Below are positions 1 to 10,041 of a DNA stretch of 64,000 nucleotides, piece by piece. The notes under the pieces were generated by a model. The model saw only the letters and a list, made by a program, of their open reading frames with translations, had not been told where the DNA came from and made no database searches. The translations under genes were made by a program, and so were the position numbers. Origin of the DNA: Mogibacterium sp. (GTDB lineage Bacteria > Bacillota > Clostridia > Peptostreptococcales > Anaerovoracaceae); contig DUVP01000032.1 in the NCBI GenBank assembly GCA_012840975.1, positions 124,001-188,000 on the forward strand, in the 5' to 3' direction. The first letter of the stretch is position 1. Every line of letters starts with the position of its first letter.

Positions 1-2
1 CC

Positions 3-389
3 GGAGCAGCTAAAGGCAAAAACGTTGAAATCGTAGTGACAACATTCTATCAGGAAGGCGGAAACCCTGAGTTTGACGAAGGTATCAAAGCCTGGTTCGA
101 TGAGAATCCGGAAGCTGTAACAAATAACGGAGGCAACACTGACCTCGCAGCTGTAACTGCTCTTGGCTATGATGCTTACTTTGTAGCTCTTGAAGCATTC
201 AAAGCAGCAGGTTCAACAGATCCGGCAGATATTCTTAAAGTACTTCCTACACTCGAAGTAACAGGTCTTGTTTGCGGAGACGTTTCATTTAATGAAACCG
301 GTGACGCTAACAAGTCGGAAGCTTTCGTAAAGAAATGCAATACGGAAGACGGTACTTGGGAATTCATCAAGAAACAGACTGCAAATTAG
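3..389 (+). CDS. Branched-chain amino-acid ABC transporter substrate-binding protein, C-terminal part (5' truncated by window edge)
   Basis: Open frame continues upstream of the listed GTG to base 3; periplasmic-binding-protein C-terminus (AVTALGYDAYFVALEAFKAAGSTD); followed by livH/M/G/F. Confidence 0.85.
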   Translation, partial: GAAKGKNVEIVVTTFYQEGGNPEFDEGIKAWFDENPEAVTNNGGNTDLAAVTALGYDAYFVALEAFKAAGSTDPADILKVLPTLEVTGLVCGDVSFNETGDANKSEAFVKKCNTEDGTWEFIKKQTAN

Positions 390-428
390 AATTTTGATAT
401 CAGTACAATAAGTAAAATCAGATATGAG

Positions 429-460
429 CGGGAAGCCCTCGCGGCTTCCCGTGTTTTTTA
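429..460 (+). terminator. Hairpin CGGGAAGCC-ctcgc-GGCTTCCCG followed by GTGTTTTTT; probable intra-operon attenuating terminator
   Basis: 9-bp perfect stem, 5-nt loop, T-tract, between the substrate-binding gene and livH. Confidence 0.8.
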
Positions 461-475
461 GAAAAGTGAGATATT

Positions 476-1360
476 ATGAATTTGTTTAACACTTGGTTAC
501 CGTATATACTTGCGGGAATTGCAGTAGGCGGTCAATATGCTTTAATTGCCATCGGCTACACTATGGTCTACGGTATCCTCAGACTTATCAACTTTGCCCA
601 TGGCGATATTTTTATGTGGTCAGGACTTATCATGGTTTATCTGATTACAGTTCTGCCATTATGGCTATCTGTCATTGTGGTAGTTGTTTTTGCCATATTA
701 CTTGGAACGACAATTGAAAGAGTTGCCTATAGGCCTTTAAGGTCGGCACCTCGTATGTCAATTATGATTTCTGCTATAGGCGTTTCTTATCTTCTGCAGA
801 ACTTTGCTCTCTATATCACAGGCGGGCTTACCAAGACATACCCTGCTATCAGATTTCTTCAGAAAACAGTAGCCATCGGTTCGGCAACAACCAAAATGGT
901 TACAATTATTACACCGTTCCTTACCATTCTGCTGGTATTCCTGCTGGTTATGCTTATAAAACATACAAAAATCGGAATGGCAATGCGTGCGGTTTCTCGT
1001 GACTTTGAAACTTCTTCCCTGATGGGAATTGACATTAATAGAGTTATAACAGTTACTTTCGTTATCGGCTGTGCTCTTGCCGCTATCGGCTCTGTACTGT
1101 ATTTCTCCAACTACACAGGAATAAATCCTATGTCCGGAGCAATGCCGGGTCTTAAAGCTTTTGTAGCAGCTGTATTCGGCGGAATCGGGTCTGTGCCGGG
1201 AGCTGTCCTCGGAGCATTCGTTATCGGAATCGCTGAGAACATTATTAAAGGAACCGGATGGACAACTTTCTCCGACGCATTCACTTTTGTACTTCTCATC
1301 ATCATCCTTATGATAAAACCTACAGGACTGTTTGGTGAGAAAGATATTGATAAAGTATAG
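476..1360 (+). CDS. livH: Branched-chain amino-acid ABC transporter permease LivH
   Basis: LivH-type multi-TM sequence (GQYALIAIGYTMVYGILRLINFAHGD); operon context. Confidence 0.93.
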   Translation: MNLFNTWLPYILAGIAVGGQYALIAIGYTMVYGILRLINFAHGDIFMWSGLIMVYLITVLPLWLSVIVVVVFAILLGTTIERVAYRPLRSAPRMSIMISAIGVSYLLQNFALYITGGLTKTYPAIRFLQKTVAIGSATTKMVTIITPFLTILLVFLLVMLIKHTKIGMAMRAVSRDFETSSLMGIDINRVITVTFVIGCALAAIGSVLYFSNYTGINPMSGAMPGLKAFVAAVFGGIGSVPGAVLGAFVIGIAENIIKGTGWTTFSDAFTFVLLIIILMIKPTGLFGEKDIDKV

Positions 1361-1369
1361 GAGGGCGAT

Positions 1370-2677
1370 ATGGAAATTAAATTGAAAAACAAAACTAAGG
1401 CCGCCCTGTCCACTATAGCAATTGCGCTTTTCCTGATTCTGATATACGCAGCTGATAATGGTATGTTCTCCGGCTCTTCCTGGAGAATGTTTATCACAGT
1501 AATAGAGAAAGGTGCGATTTTTGCACTCGTTGCCGCATCCATGAACCTTCTTAACGGTTTTACCGGATTATTTTCCCTCGGACAGGCAGGGTTCATGTTG
1601 ATGGGAGCGTACTCATATGCAATTTTCACGATTCCTGCAGCTTCCCATGATACTGTATATCAGTATTTTGATGGCGGTATTATTAAATGGTCAATAGTGG
1701 AAATCCTCGAAAACAAAATGGGTATTGCCGGTCATTATCTGGGAATTTTTCTTCCGATGATTTTCGCAGGTCTGCTGGTTGCCGGTGTTGCTTATCTGAT
1801 TGCCATACCTGTTCTCAGGCTTAAATCGGATTATCTTGCGATTGCAACTCTCGGTTTTGCTGAAATCCTAAGAGCCTTCTTCCAGTGGAATACTCTCGGA
1901 CCTGTTACTAACGGTTCAAACGTTTTGCGTAAATATACAACTTACGAGTCTGCTATATTCCCTGTCATTATCGCCGGAATCTGTATAGCAATCATCTTCC
2001 TTTTGATAAACTCAACATATGGACGTGCATTCAAAGCAATAAGAGATGATGAAATTGCAGCTGAAGCCATGGGAATCAATCTGTTCAAACACAAATCGAT
2101 GTCCTTTGTTATCTCGTCATTCTTTGCCGGAATCAGCGGTGCCCTTCTTGCAATGTTCCAGACAACAATAAGTGCAACCCCTTTTACCACCCAGATGACA
2201 TATGAGATTCTTCTGATTGTTGTTATCGGAGGTATAGGGTCAATATCGGGTTCTGTTATAGGAGCCTTCCTGTTCACCGCTTCCGCTGAATGGTGGCTGA
2301 GAGGACTTGACTCCGGTCGCTGGCTCGGGATATCTTCCGGCATTATGCGTCCGGGATTCCGAAAAGTAGTATTTGCTATTCTCATAATGATGATTGTTCT
2401 TTTCTATGCCAGAGGAATAATGGGTGATAAGGAGTTTAGCTGGGATCGGTTTGTGAACTGGTGGAGATCACGTCCCGGTGCTATCAAAGCCTGGCCTGAC
2501 AAGCTCAAAGCAAATTCCGAGGCACGAAAAAAAGCTCGTACCGCAAAAGCTGTCGCCAAGGCAAAAGCTAAAGAAGACAAAGCAGACTCCGAAAAAAAGA
2601 AATCTTCCGGAATCCCTCTCTTTACTCCGCTCCCGATGTCGGATGAGGTAATAATATTCGATAAGGAGGGTAATTAA
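1370..2677 (+). CDS. livM: Branched-chain amino-acid ABC transporter permease LivM with long Lys/Ala-rich C-terminal tail
   Basis: LivM core (NLLNGFTGLFSLGQAGFMLMGAY); operon context. Confidence 0.92.
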   Translation: MEIKLKNKTKAALSTIAIALFLILIYAADNGMFSGSSWRMFITVIEKGAIFALVAASMNLLNGFTGLFSLGQAGFMLMGAYSYAIFTIPAASHDTVYQYFDGGIIKWSIVEILENKMGIAGHYLGIFLPMIFAGLLVAGVAYLIAIPVLRLKSDYLAIATLGFAEILRAFFQWNTLGPVTNGSNVLRKYTTYESAIFPVIIAGICIAIIFLLINSTYGRAFKAIRDDEIAAEAMGINLFKHKSMSFVISSFFAGISGALLAMFQTTISATPFTTQMTYEILLIVVIGGIGSISGSVIGAFLFTASAEWWLRGLDSGRWLGISSGIMRPGFRKVVFAILIMMIVLFYARGIMGDKEFSWDRFVNWWRSRPGAIKAWPDKLKANSEARKKARTAKAVAKAKAKEDKADSEKKKSSGIPLFTPLPMSDEVIIFDKEGN

Positions 2678-3525
2678 TGGACAACAGACAAGTAGTGCTT
2701 AAACTATCCGATTTAACGATGCAATTTGGTGGAGTAGTAGCGGTTGATAATCTAAATCTCGTTCTTCACAAAAATGAAATCCTCGGATTAATCGGTCCTA
2801 ACGGAGCAGGCAAGACAACTGCATTTAACTGCATAACCGGTGTTTATGAACCGACAAACGGCTCCATAGAAATTAACGGAGAAATTGTAATCGAAAACTA
2901 CCCTAAGGGTAAAATGAAAGAAGAGTATAAAGGCCTCAACGCAGGTAAATATACAAAATCTCTGGTCATGTTGCCTGACAAGATAACAAAGCTTGGAGTA
3001 GCGCGTACCTTCCAGAACATCAGGCTGTTTAAAGGTATGACAGTTCTCGAAAATGTTCTTGTTGCAATGCATATGAACCAGGAAGAAAGCGTTTTCGGAG
3101 CAACTTTCAGAAGCAGAAAAGCTCGCCGGGAAGAAAAAGCAATGCGGGCAGAGGCTCTTGAATTACTTGAAAAAGTCGGTCTTTATGAAAACAGAGATGA
3201 CCTCTCCACTTCTCTGCCGTATGGAAAGCAAAGGCATCTGGAAATTGCAAGAGCTTTAGCAACTCATCCTACGATACTTCTGCTCGATGAGCCTGCTGCA
3301 GGCATGAACCCTCAAGAGTCTGACGAGCTTATGAAATTCATAGGTGAGATAAGAGATAAATTCGATCTGTCAATTCTTATGATCGAACATCACATGCAGG
3401 TCATAATGGGAATCTGTGAACATATCTACGTTCTCAATTACGGTGGACAGATTGCAGACGGAACTCCTGCGGAAATTCAATCGAACCCTGCAGTTATTGA
3501 AGCATATCTTGGAGGCGATGAATAA
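2677..3525 (+). CDS. livG: Branched-chain amino-acid ABC transporter ATP-binding protein LivG
   Basis: Walker A GPNGAGKTT, Walker B LLLDEPAAGMNP. Confidence 0.93.
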   Translation: MDNRQVVLKLSDLTMQFGGVVAVDNLNLVLHKNEILGLIGPNGAGKTTAFNCITGVYEPTNGSIEINGEIVIENYPKGKMKEEYKGLNAGKYTKSLVMLPDKITKLGVARTFQNIRLFKGMTVLENVLVAMHMNQEESVFGATFRSRKARREEKAMRAEALELLEKVGLYENRDDLSTSLPYGKQRHLEIARALATHPTILLLDEPAAGMNPQESDELMKFIGEIRDKFDLSILMIEHHMQVIMGICEHIYVLNYGGQIADGTPAEIQSNPAVIEAYLGGDE

Positions 3526-4229
3526 TGTTAGCAATAAGAGACTTACACGTACATTACGGAGGAATCCATGCCCTCCGCGGAATAAATATAGATGTGCCGG
3601 ACGGCAAGATAATTTCTCTTATCGGTGCCAACGGTGCCGGTAAATCGACTACCCTTAAGGCAATAATGGGTCTTGTATCAAAATCTGAAGGTCATGTTTA
3701 CTGGGATAATACGGACATATCCGCAATGAAGACAAAAGATATTGTCGGGGGCGGAATAACCCTTTGTCCGGAAGGGAGAAAAATTTTTCCCGACCTGACC
3801 GTCGAAGAGAATCTTGCTGCCGGAGCTTATCTCCGCAAAGATAAAGAAGCCGTTGCAGCGGACAGAAAAAAAGCCTATGAGCTGTTTCCCAGACTTTCCG
3901 AAAGAACCTGGCAGCTGGGAGCAACTCTTTCAGGCGGTGAGCAGCAGATGCTGGCAGTAGCAAGATCTCTTATGTCAGGTCCCAAACTCCTTATGCTCGA
4001 CGAACCGTCCCTCGGACTTGCTCCTCTTGTAATCAAAGATATTTTTGCTGTAATCCGGAAAATAAGGGAAGAAGGCGTTAATGTCCTTCTTATAGAGCAG
4101 AATGCCAAAGCAGCTCTCGAAATTTCAGATTATGCTTATGTTCTGGAATCGGGCGTAATCACGATGGCGGGTTCCGGAAAAGCTCTCCTAAACGACCCGC
4201 GAGTTCAAAAAGCATATCTCGGAGAATAA
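3525..4229 (+). CDS. livF: Branched-chain amino-acid ABC transporter ATP-binding protein LivF
   Basis: Walker A GANGAGKST, signature LSGGEQQ, LMLDEPSLGLAP. Confidence 0.93.
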   Translation: MLAIRDLHVHYGGIHALRGINIDVPDGKIISLIGANGAGKSTTLKAIMGLVSKSEGHVYWDNTDISAMKTKDIVGGGITLCPEGRKIFPDLTVEENLAAGAYLRKDKEAVAADRKKAYELFPRLSERTWQLGATLSGGEQQMLAVARSLMSGPKLLMLDEPSLGLAPLVIKDIFAVIRKIREEGVNVLLIEQNAKAALEISDYAYVLESGVITMAGSGKALLNDPRVQKAYLGE

Positions 4230-4257
4230 TTCTGATGAAAGTGAGTAAATAATACGT

Positions 4258-4295
4258 TAAAAAGGTCTTCTCTTTTTCGAGAAGACCTTTTGTTT
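4258..4295. terminator. Bidirectional rho-independent terminator (AAAAGGTCTTCTC-tttttc-GAGAAGACCTTTT)
   Basis: Perfect hairpin with T-tract between convergent livF and pseudouridine synthase. Confidence 0.88.
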
Positions 4296-4997
4296 CTATA
4301 CTCTCTTCAGGTATTCCACCTCTGCCGGACTAAGTTTACGATACTGTCCGACAGCCAGTCTTCCTATAACAAGATTTCCCAGTCCCACCCGGCAAAGCTC
4401 CTCTACAGGATGACCGATTGCTTTGAACATACGCCTTACCTGACGATTTTTTCCCTCATGTATAGTGACTTCTGCAATGGTGGAATTTCTGTCGTGTCTG
4501 ATAAGCTTAACCTTTGCCGGTGATGTAATGAAACCTCCTATATCTATTCCCTTTTCAAGTCTTGCCGCTTCTGCCCTGGTTACAATGCCGGTAGCTCTGA
4601 CTACATATTTCTTATCAAACTCATGAGAAGGGTGCATAAGCCTGTTTGAAAGCTCTCCGTCATTAGTTAATATAAGAAGTCCTGAAGAATTATAGTCAAG
4701 CCTCCCTACAGGAAAAACTCTTATTTCATCAGGCACTAACTCTATTACCGTAGGTCTGCCCTCTTTATCAAAAGTCGATGTTACATAGCCTGTAGGCTTG
4801 TTCAGAAGATAATAAACTTTCTTCTTCTGAAGTTCAATCAGTTTACCGTCCACTTCAACACGGTCATCATCCTTTACATGATAACCGAGGGTTTGAAGCA
4901 CAATTCCGTTAACCCGTACCCGGCCCGCCTCAATCATTTCATCTGCTTTTCGTCTGCTTGCTATCCCGGCAGCTGCAATATATTTATTGATTCTCAT
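4296..4997 (-). CDS. rluB: RNA pseudouridine synthase (RluB/RsuA family)
   Basis: S4 domain N-terminus (MRINKYIAAAGIASRRKADEMI), GRLDYNSSGLLILTNDG motif. Confidence 0.92.
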   Translation of the reverse strand: MRINKYIAAAGIASRRKADEMIEAGRVRVNGIVLQTLGYHVKDDDRVEVDGKLIELQKKKVYYLLNKPTGYVTSTFDKEGRPTVIELVPDEIRVFPVGRLDYNSSGLLILTNDGELSNRLMHPSHEFDKKYVVRATGIVTRAEAARLEKGIDIGGFITSPAKVKLIRHDRNSTIAEVTIHEGKNRQVRRMFKAIGHPVEELCRVGLGNLVIGRLAVGQYRKLSPAEVEYLKRV

Positions 4998-5050
4998 TTC
5001 TTTCTCGTTTTCTCAGAAATATATCATTCCACAGGTTCTTTTCTTAAGCT

Positions 5051-5641
5051 TTAGTCTTCGTTATTATCAAAATCTATACTTAATTGCCCGCTCAACTCTT
5101 CTTCATCAGGATTTCTTCTCAATTCATCATATTCTGTAACGTCAGGCAAGTCTTTAAGACTTTCAAAGCCGAACTTTTTCAGAAACTCCTTAGTAGTCGC
5201 ATAAATCAAAGGCCTGCCTATACCGTCCGACCTTCCTGTAACCTCTATCAATCCTTTTTCTAAAAGCCCGTCTATTACCCTTTCACTCCTGATTCCTCTT
5301 ATCGAATCGATTTCCGATCTCGTTACAGGCTGCCTGTACGCAATTATCGCCAGGGTTTCAAGTGCAGCCTGAGAAAGTCTTTTTACTCTTACAGGAGTGC
5401 AAAGCTTCTCGATAAAAATCTCGTTTTCTGAAAATGTCACATATCCGAAGGAGTCCTCTACTCGGCGAATTCTTATCCCACGACCTTCCTGTTCATATTC
5501 ACTCTGCAGTTCCAGGAAAACTTCTTTGACAACATCATTATCGGCTTCCAGAACCTGTGCAGCATCTTTTACTTCAAGCGGTTCCCCCCACATAAACATC
5601 ATAGTTTCAAGAGCTGATTTCATTATTTTCCTACTGTACAT
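5051..5641 (-). CDS. scpB: Segregation and condensation protein B
   Basis: ScpB winged-helix (QAALETLAIIAYRQPVTRSEIDSIRG); adjacent to scpA. Confidence 0.93.
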   Translation of the reverse strand: MYSRKIMKSALETMMFMWGEPLEVKDAAQVLEADNDVVKEVFLELQSEYEQEGRGIRIRRVEDSFGYVTFSENEIFIEKLCTPVRVKRLSQAALETLAIIAYRQPVTRSEIDSIRGIRSERVIDGLLEKGLIEVTGRSDGIGRPLIYATTKEFLKKFGFESLKDLPDVTEYDELRRNPDEEELSGQLSIDFDNNED

Positions 5642-6386
5642 CCTGTATCTCCTTCCTGGTAACGGTTATTGCTCCGAATTTTTCTTCCTGTTCGGCATCA
5701 CAGGCCTGCTGCTGAATCATCGACAGCAGCGACATAAAAGAAATTGTTACATCATATCTGTCCGCATCATCCGGTAAAAGCTCATTGAAAGGTATTTTAC
5801 TTCTTCCTTCCTTGAATTTGGCATCGAGTTTTTGAACCATATATTTTACTCTCGATTCTACAGACTCTCTTTCTGAGCGAACACCCTGATACCTTTTCGT
5901 TACTTCCTCAACTTTCTTCTTCTTGGTGAGGAAAAGAATGAATGCACTGACCATCTGTTCCTCAGTTGCCATGAGGATTTCATCAGGATCGTCTATATAT
6001 TTTGACATATCCTCTGCAGGCTTCTCATAAACAGATAAATTTTCCTCTTCACATTCTTTAAGCATAGAGGCGATATTCTTAATTCTGACATACTCGCTCA
6101 GCCTGCCGGCCAACTCCGTCCTTGGATCCTCCTCGAACATAATCTCTCCTGTATCAGAAACACGAGGAAGAAGCATATAAGATTTAAGACGAATCAAAAC
6201 TGCTGCCAGAACGATAAACTCGCTACTGACTTCTACATTAAGCTCGTCCATTTCATTAAGATATTCTATATACTGTTCGGTAATTTCTCCGACTTTAATA
6301 TCGTATATATCCATCCTGGCGTTCTCCAGGAGATACACCAGCAAATCAAAAGGTCCCTCAAATTTATCAATTCTTACCTTATACAC
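5631..6386 (-). CDS. scpA: Segregation and condensation protein A (likely GTG start at 6386)
   Basis: VRIDKFEGPFDLLVYLLENARMDIYDI; RBS-like GGAGAGG upstream of GTG. Confidence 0.92.
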   Translation of the reverse strand: MYKVRIDKFEGPFDLLVYLLENARMDIYDIKVGEITEQYIEYLNEMDELNVEVSSEFIVLAAVLIRLKSYMLLPRVSDTGEIMFEEDPRTELAGRLSEYVRIKNIASMLKECEEENLSVYEKPAEDMSKYIDDPDEILMATEEQMVSAFILFLTKKKKVEEVTKRYQGVRSERESVESRVKYMVQKLDAKFKEGRSKIPFNELLPDDADRYDVTISFMSLLSMIQQQACDAEQEEKFGAITVTRKEIQDVQ

Positions 6387-7170
6387 AGAAATTTTCCTCT
6401 CCGAAAAATATTTTCTTAAGATATAAGCCTTGAGGCGGTGCTGTAAACCCCGCATTGCCTCTGTCCCGACTCTCGATTATTGCTTTAACATCCGAAGACG
6501 ACTTCTTTCCTTCTCCTACTTCAATAAGAGTGCCGACTATAATTCTCACCATATTATACAGAAATCCGTCCCCGGTCACTTCAATCACAATATTGTTGTC
6601 ATCAGACTCTACTGTTAAATTATATATTGTTCTGATTGTTGTTTCTCTCGGTGTCCCGCCGGATGTCTCAAAACACTTGAAATCATGCGTTCCTGTAATT
6701 TCTTCTGCTGCTTTCCTCATGCTGATTATATCAAGACGATCCGCACCGGGATATTGTAAAACTTTATTTCTGATAAAAATATCTCCCGTTTTGTCTATAA
6801 CATATCTGTATGTCTTACCTGTGCAGGAATATCTTGCATGAAAATCTTCAGGTTTTTCTTCAACCGATATTATTCTTATGTCTCCGGGAGCTCCCGACCT
6901 TCCCGTTCCTGCAACCCCAAACCTTCTGTTCATTACTTCAGGGAGCTTTTCAAACGGCATCTTCGAATTCCACTCAAAGGATGCACACTGCCCTAATGCA
7001 TGAACTCCCGCATCCGTCCTGCTTGTGCCGTGTATATTAATTTCCTCACCGGCAATATATTTAAGCACATGCTCAATCTCACCTTGAACTGTTCTCGCAT
7101 TGGACTGTTTCTGCCAGCCGGAGAAGTTCGTGCCATCGTATTCAATTTTAATGAGTATGTTTTTGCCCAT
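6379..7170 (-). CDS. truA: tRNA pseudouridine(38-40) synthase TruA
   Basis: IKIEYDGTNFSGWQ, GTSRTDAGVHALGQ; probable ATG at 7170 (the listed ORF is N-extended). Confidence 0.93.
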   Translation of the reverse strand: MGKNILIKIEYDGTNFSGWQKQSNARTVQGEIEHVLKYIAGEEINIHGTSRTDAGVHALGQCASFEWNSKMPFEKLPEVMNRRFGVAGTGRSGAPGDIRIISVEEKPEDFHARYSCTGKTYRYVIDKTGDIFIRNKVLQYPGADRLDIISMRKAAEEITGTHDFKCFETSGGTPRETTIRTIYNLTVESDDNNIVIEVTGDGFLYNMVRIIVGTLIEVGEGKKSSSDVKAIIESRDRGNAGFTAPPQGLYLKKIFFGEENFCV

Positions 7171-7973
7171 TACAGAAACCATAATTCCCACATGTTCCAG
7201 AGAAATAAAAAGTATATTGTACAGGCTACACATCCGGACGGCAGCATAGCCAGAGAATCTTTGATTGTAGCTCTTCCTGTAGATATCCTGATAACAGAAT
7301 GCATCGCGAAAATTAATGTTGTGAGAACGAAAATTATGACGATTCCGCCCCTACCCCCTATAAGTCCCATGCAGGTAAAAAATTTTATGTCTGCACCGCC
7401 TATAGAGCCTGTTTTGTATACCAGGAGGCCAAGTCCAAGTATTGATAGAGATAATGCCAGACCGATTCCCGCTCCGGCAAGAGGTTCCCACCAGGTCTCA
7501 TGGTATCCTGCAAAAGCGACCGACATCAATGCGAGTGCTATGCTGAACTGATCCGGAACTATCATATACAGAGCATCGGATATAGCCATAAGCAGCAAAA
7601 CAAACAGCACGCACATGACATATATCATATATTCAACACTTCCGCCTCTAATAGCAAGATAAAGCCCTACTATTCCGAAATAGCCGACAAATGCATATTT
7701 CCATGGTGTGCTGGGCAGTCTTTGTCTGCCTTCACTGTCAGCCTCAATCAGTTTTGGAGGAAGAACCTTTTTAGGTTTTTTCGTTTTCTTATTTTCTACA
7801 TTGACTCTGGCATCTTTGTTAATGTCTTCCTGATCCGGATAATCTGCAAACCATTCCGGCTTAATATTATTGAATGCCACAACGCTGCCGTTACCAAAAA
7901 TAACGGTCAGAACTGCGGCAACAATAATTCTTATTATCAAATCAAACGGATATGTCATTTTTATGATATACAC
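7170..7973 (-). CDS. A24-family prepilin peptidase-like membrane protein
   Basis: Two Asp-containing motifs (AISDALYMIVPDQF; GGADIKFFTCMGL) in a polytopic protein. Confidence 0.8.
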   Translation of the reverse strand: MYIIKMTYPFDLIIRIIVAAVLTVIFGNGSVVAFNNIKPEWFADYPDQEDINKDARVNVENKKTKKPKKVLPPKLIEADSEGRQRLPSTPWKYAFVGYFGIVGLYLAIRGGSVEYMIYVMCVLFVLLLMAISDALYMIVPDQFSIALALMSVAFAGYHETWWEPLAGAGIGLALSLSILGLGLLVYKTGSIGGADIKFFTCMGLIGGRGGIVIIFVLTTLIFAMHSVIRISTGRATIKDSLAMLPSGCVACTIYFLFLWNMWELWFL

Positions 7974-8896
7974 GAGTTAAAGAATTCCAGGTGATCCTTA
8001 TATACTTCCTCCTTATCGAATTCATTTAATATTTCATGCCTGTCATCGATATACAGCTTAATTTCAGTATTACATTCAGTATTCTCCGTATATACCATGT
8101 AAGCTTTGCGGACTCCTTCTCCCCAGGCTCCTACAGGATCCTCGGCACCTGCACTGAACAGCATTGGAAGTCCTTGCGGAAGCTTTTTCATTCTTTCAAT
8201 GTCATGAGCTTTGAGCATACCTGCGAACATATGATAGTAAGCGTTCGGACTGAATTTGAACATACACCACGGCTGATTCATATACCACTCAACAATGGCA
8301 TCATCCCTAGTCAGCCAGTCTTTTTCTGTCTTAGGATTACTGATCCGCTTCAGATAGCCTCCGAAAGCCATTTTATCCAGAATCGGTGCCTCTTTGCCGA
8401 CTTTATTTATTCCAAGTATTTTTGCGACAGTCATGCCCGCTCTGATGACAAAGTCCGGTTGCCATCCGGTTCCCATTATAACAACTCCCGACAATCCTTT
8501 CGCATATTCGGCATCGTTTTCAGTTATATATTGTCTCAACAGGAAAGAACCCATGCTGTGTCCAAGCATTAAATAAGGTTTTTCAGGGAACTCTTTCTGA
8601 ATCATCTTTCTGAGACTATGTATGTCTCCTATAACCCATTCATTGCCTTTCTCTCCAAAGTAACCGTGATAAATATCGGAACGGACGGATTCTCCATGTC
8701 CGAGATGATCCTCGCCTACAACAAGAAATCCGTTTTCCGTAAGGAATCTCGCAAATTTATCATATCTGTCCAGAAATTCGGTCATGCCGTGAATGATCTG
8801 TACTACAGCCTTCGGCTCGTCTTCCGGTTCCCATCTTATTGCATGAATTTGAGTTACTCCATCCTGAGATGGATAATTGAAATCCTTCTTACTCAT
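7961..8896 (-). CDS. Alpha/beta hydrolase (monoacylglycerol lipase / serine aminopeptidase S33-like)
   Basis: VVQIIHGMTEFLDRYDKFARFL, GHSMGSFL nucleophile elbow. Confidence 0.88.
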   Translation of the reverse strand: MSKKDFNYPSQDGVTQIHAIRWEPEDEPKAVVQIIHGMTEFLDRYDKFARFLTENGFLVVGEDHLGHGESVRSDIYHGYFGEKGNEWVIGDIHSLRKMIQKEFPEKPYLMLGHSMGSFLLRQYITENDAEYAKGLSGVVIMGTGWQPDFVIRAGMTVAKILGINKVGKEAPILDKMAFGGYLKRISNPKTEKDWLTRDDAIVEWYMNQPWCMFKFSPNAYYHMFAGMLKAHDIERMKKLPQGLPMLFSAGAEDPVGAWGEGVRKAYMVYTENTECNTEIKLYIDDRHEILNEFDKEEVYKDHLEFFNSCIS

Positions 8897-10037
8897 TTTC
8901 TCTCTCCCTCCCCGGCTTTACACCGTGATACTGATATAGTTGCGTCTCGAGTCTTCCGTTATAAAGTTTACGTCTCCTGTCAGCCTTACGACCGAAAAAC
9001 TTTTTTTCTATATCCCTGTCAGTCGTTATCATAAACATCGACCATGTCGGTTCTTCTACAAGAACCTTTCCAAGTTTCTTGTATATTCTCTCTATAGCTT
9101 TTCTATCGCCTATACGCTCCCCATAAGGAGGATTTGTTATTATAACCCCGTACTCACCTTCCGGCTTCCAACTTGTCATATCCATATGTAAGAATTCGAT
9201 GTCATCAAGCACGCCCGCCTCATCCGCATTTGCTTCAGCGGCTTTAATTGCATCAGTATCGATATCCATAGCCTTAATCCTGAGTTCTTTATCGAAATCT
9301 CCTGCCTCGTATGCAAACTTCTTTTCTTCCTTCCAGATATTCCCGGGAATTATCTGCCAATCCGAGCATGCAAAGCTCCGTCCGAGTCCGGGTGCTATAT
9401 TCCTTGCTATCATAGCGGCTTCTATTGGAATCGTTCCCGAGCCGCAGCATGTGTCGACAAGGATTTTATCCGGTCTGTAGAAACTCAGTTGAACGATTGC
9501 TGCAGCCAAAGTTTCTTTAATCGGTGCTTCCACGTCTTTAATGCGATAGCCTCTCTTATGCAAACCTGCTCCGCTCGTATCTATCATCAGTGTAAATTTA
9601 TTTTTGAGTACCGAGAATCTTATTCTGTACTCCGCTCCGCTTTCCGGCAAAACCTGTTTATTGTAAACTGCTCCGAGTCTTGAAACGACAGCTTTCTTAA
9701 GTATGCTCTGGCAGGCAGGTACACTGTGAAGTTCGGATTTGACCGATGTTCCGACAACAGGGAAACAGCCATCAACAGTTATATATTTTTCCCACGGAAG
9801 AGCTTTTACTTCCTGAAAAAGTTCTTCGAATGTCTTAGTATTAAATTCTCCCATGCGAACGTAAACTCTGTCTGCGGTCCTTAACCACAGATTAGAGCGG
9901 ACTATTGCTCTCTCGTCACCAAGATAAGTAATTCTTCCGTCCTCAGTCTTGAGCACCTTATATCCAAGAGCCTCTATTTCTCTTCTTACGACTGCTTCAA
10001 GTCCGAATGACGCTGTTGCGATAAGTTCTATTTTCAT
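8889..10037 (-). CDS. THUMP-domain class I SAM-dependent RNA methyltransferase (RlmL N-half/YpsC-like)
   Basis: VDTCCGSGTIPIEAAMIARNIAPG, ITNPPYGERI. Confidence 0.9.
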   Translation of the reverse strand: MKIELIATASFGLEAVVRREIEALGYKVLKTEDGRITYLGDERAIVRSNLWLRTADRVYVRMGEFNTKTFEELFQEVKALPWEKYITVDGCFPVVGTSVKSELHSVPACQSILKKAVVSRLGAVYNKQVLPESGAEYRIRFSVLKNKFTLMIDTSGAGLHKRGYRIKDVEAPIKETLAAAIVQLSFYRPDKILVDTCCGSGTIPIEAAMIARNIAPGLGRSFACSDWQIIPGNIWKEEKKFAYEAGDFDKELRIKAMDIDTDAIKAAEANADEAGVLDDIEFLHMDMTSWKPEGEYGVIITNPPYGERIGDRKAIERIYKKLGKVLVEEPTWSMFMITTDRDIEKKFFGRKADRRRKLYNGRLETQLYQYHGVKPGRERENE

Positions 10038-10041
10038 TTTA

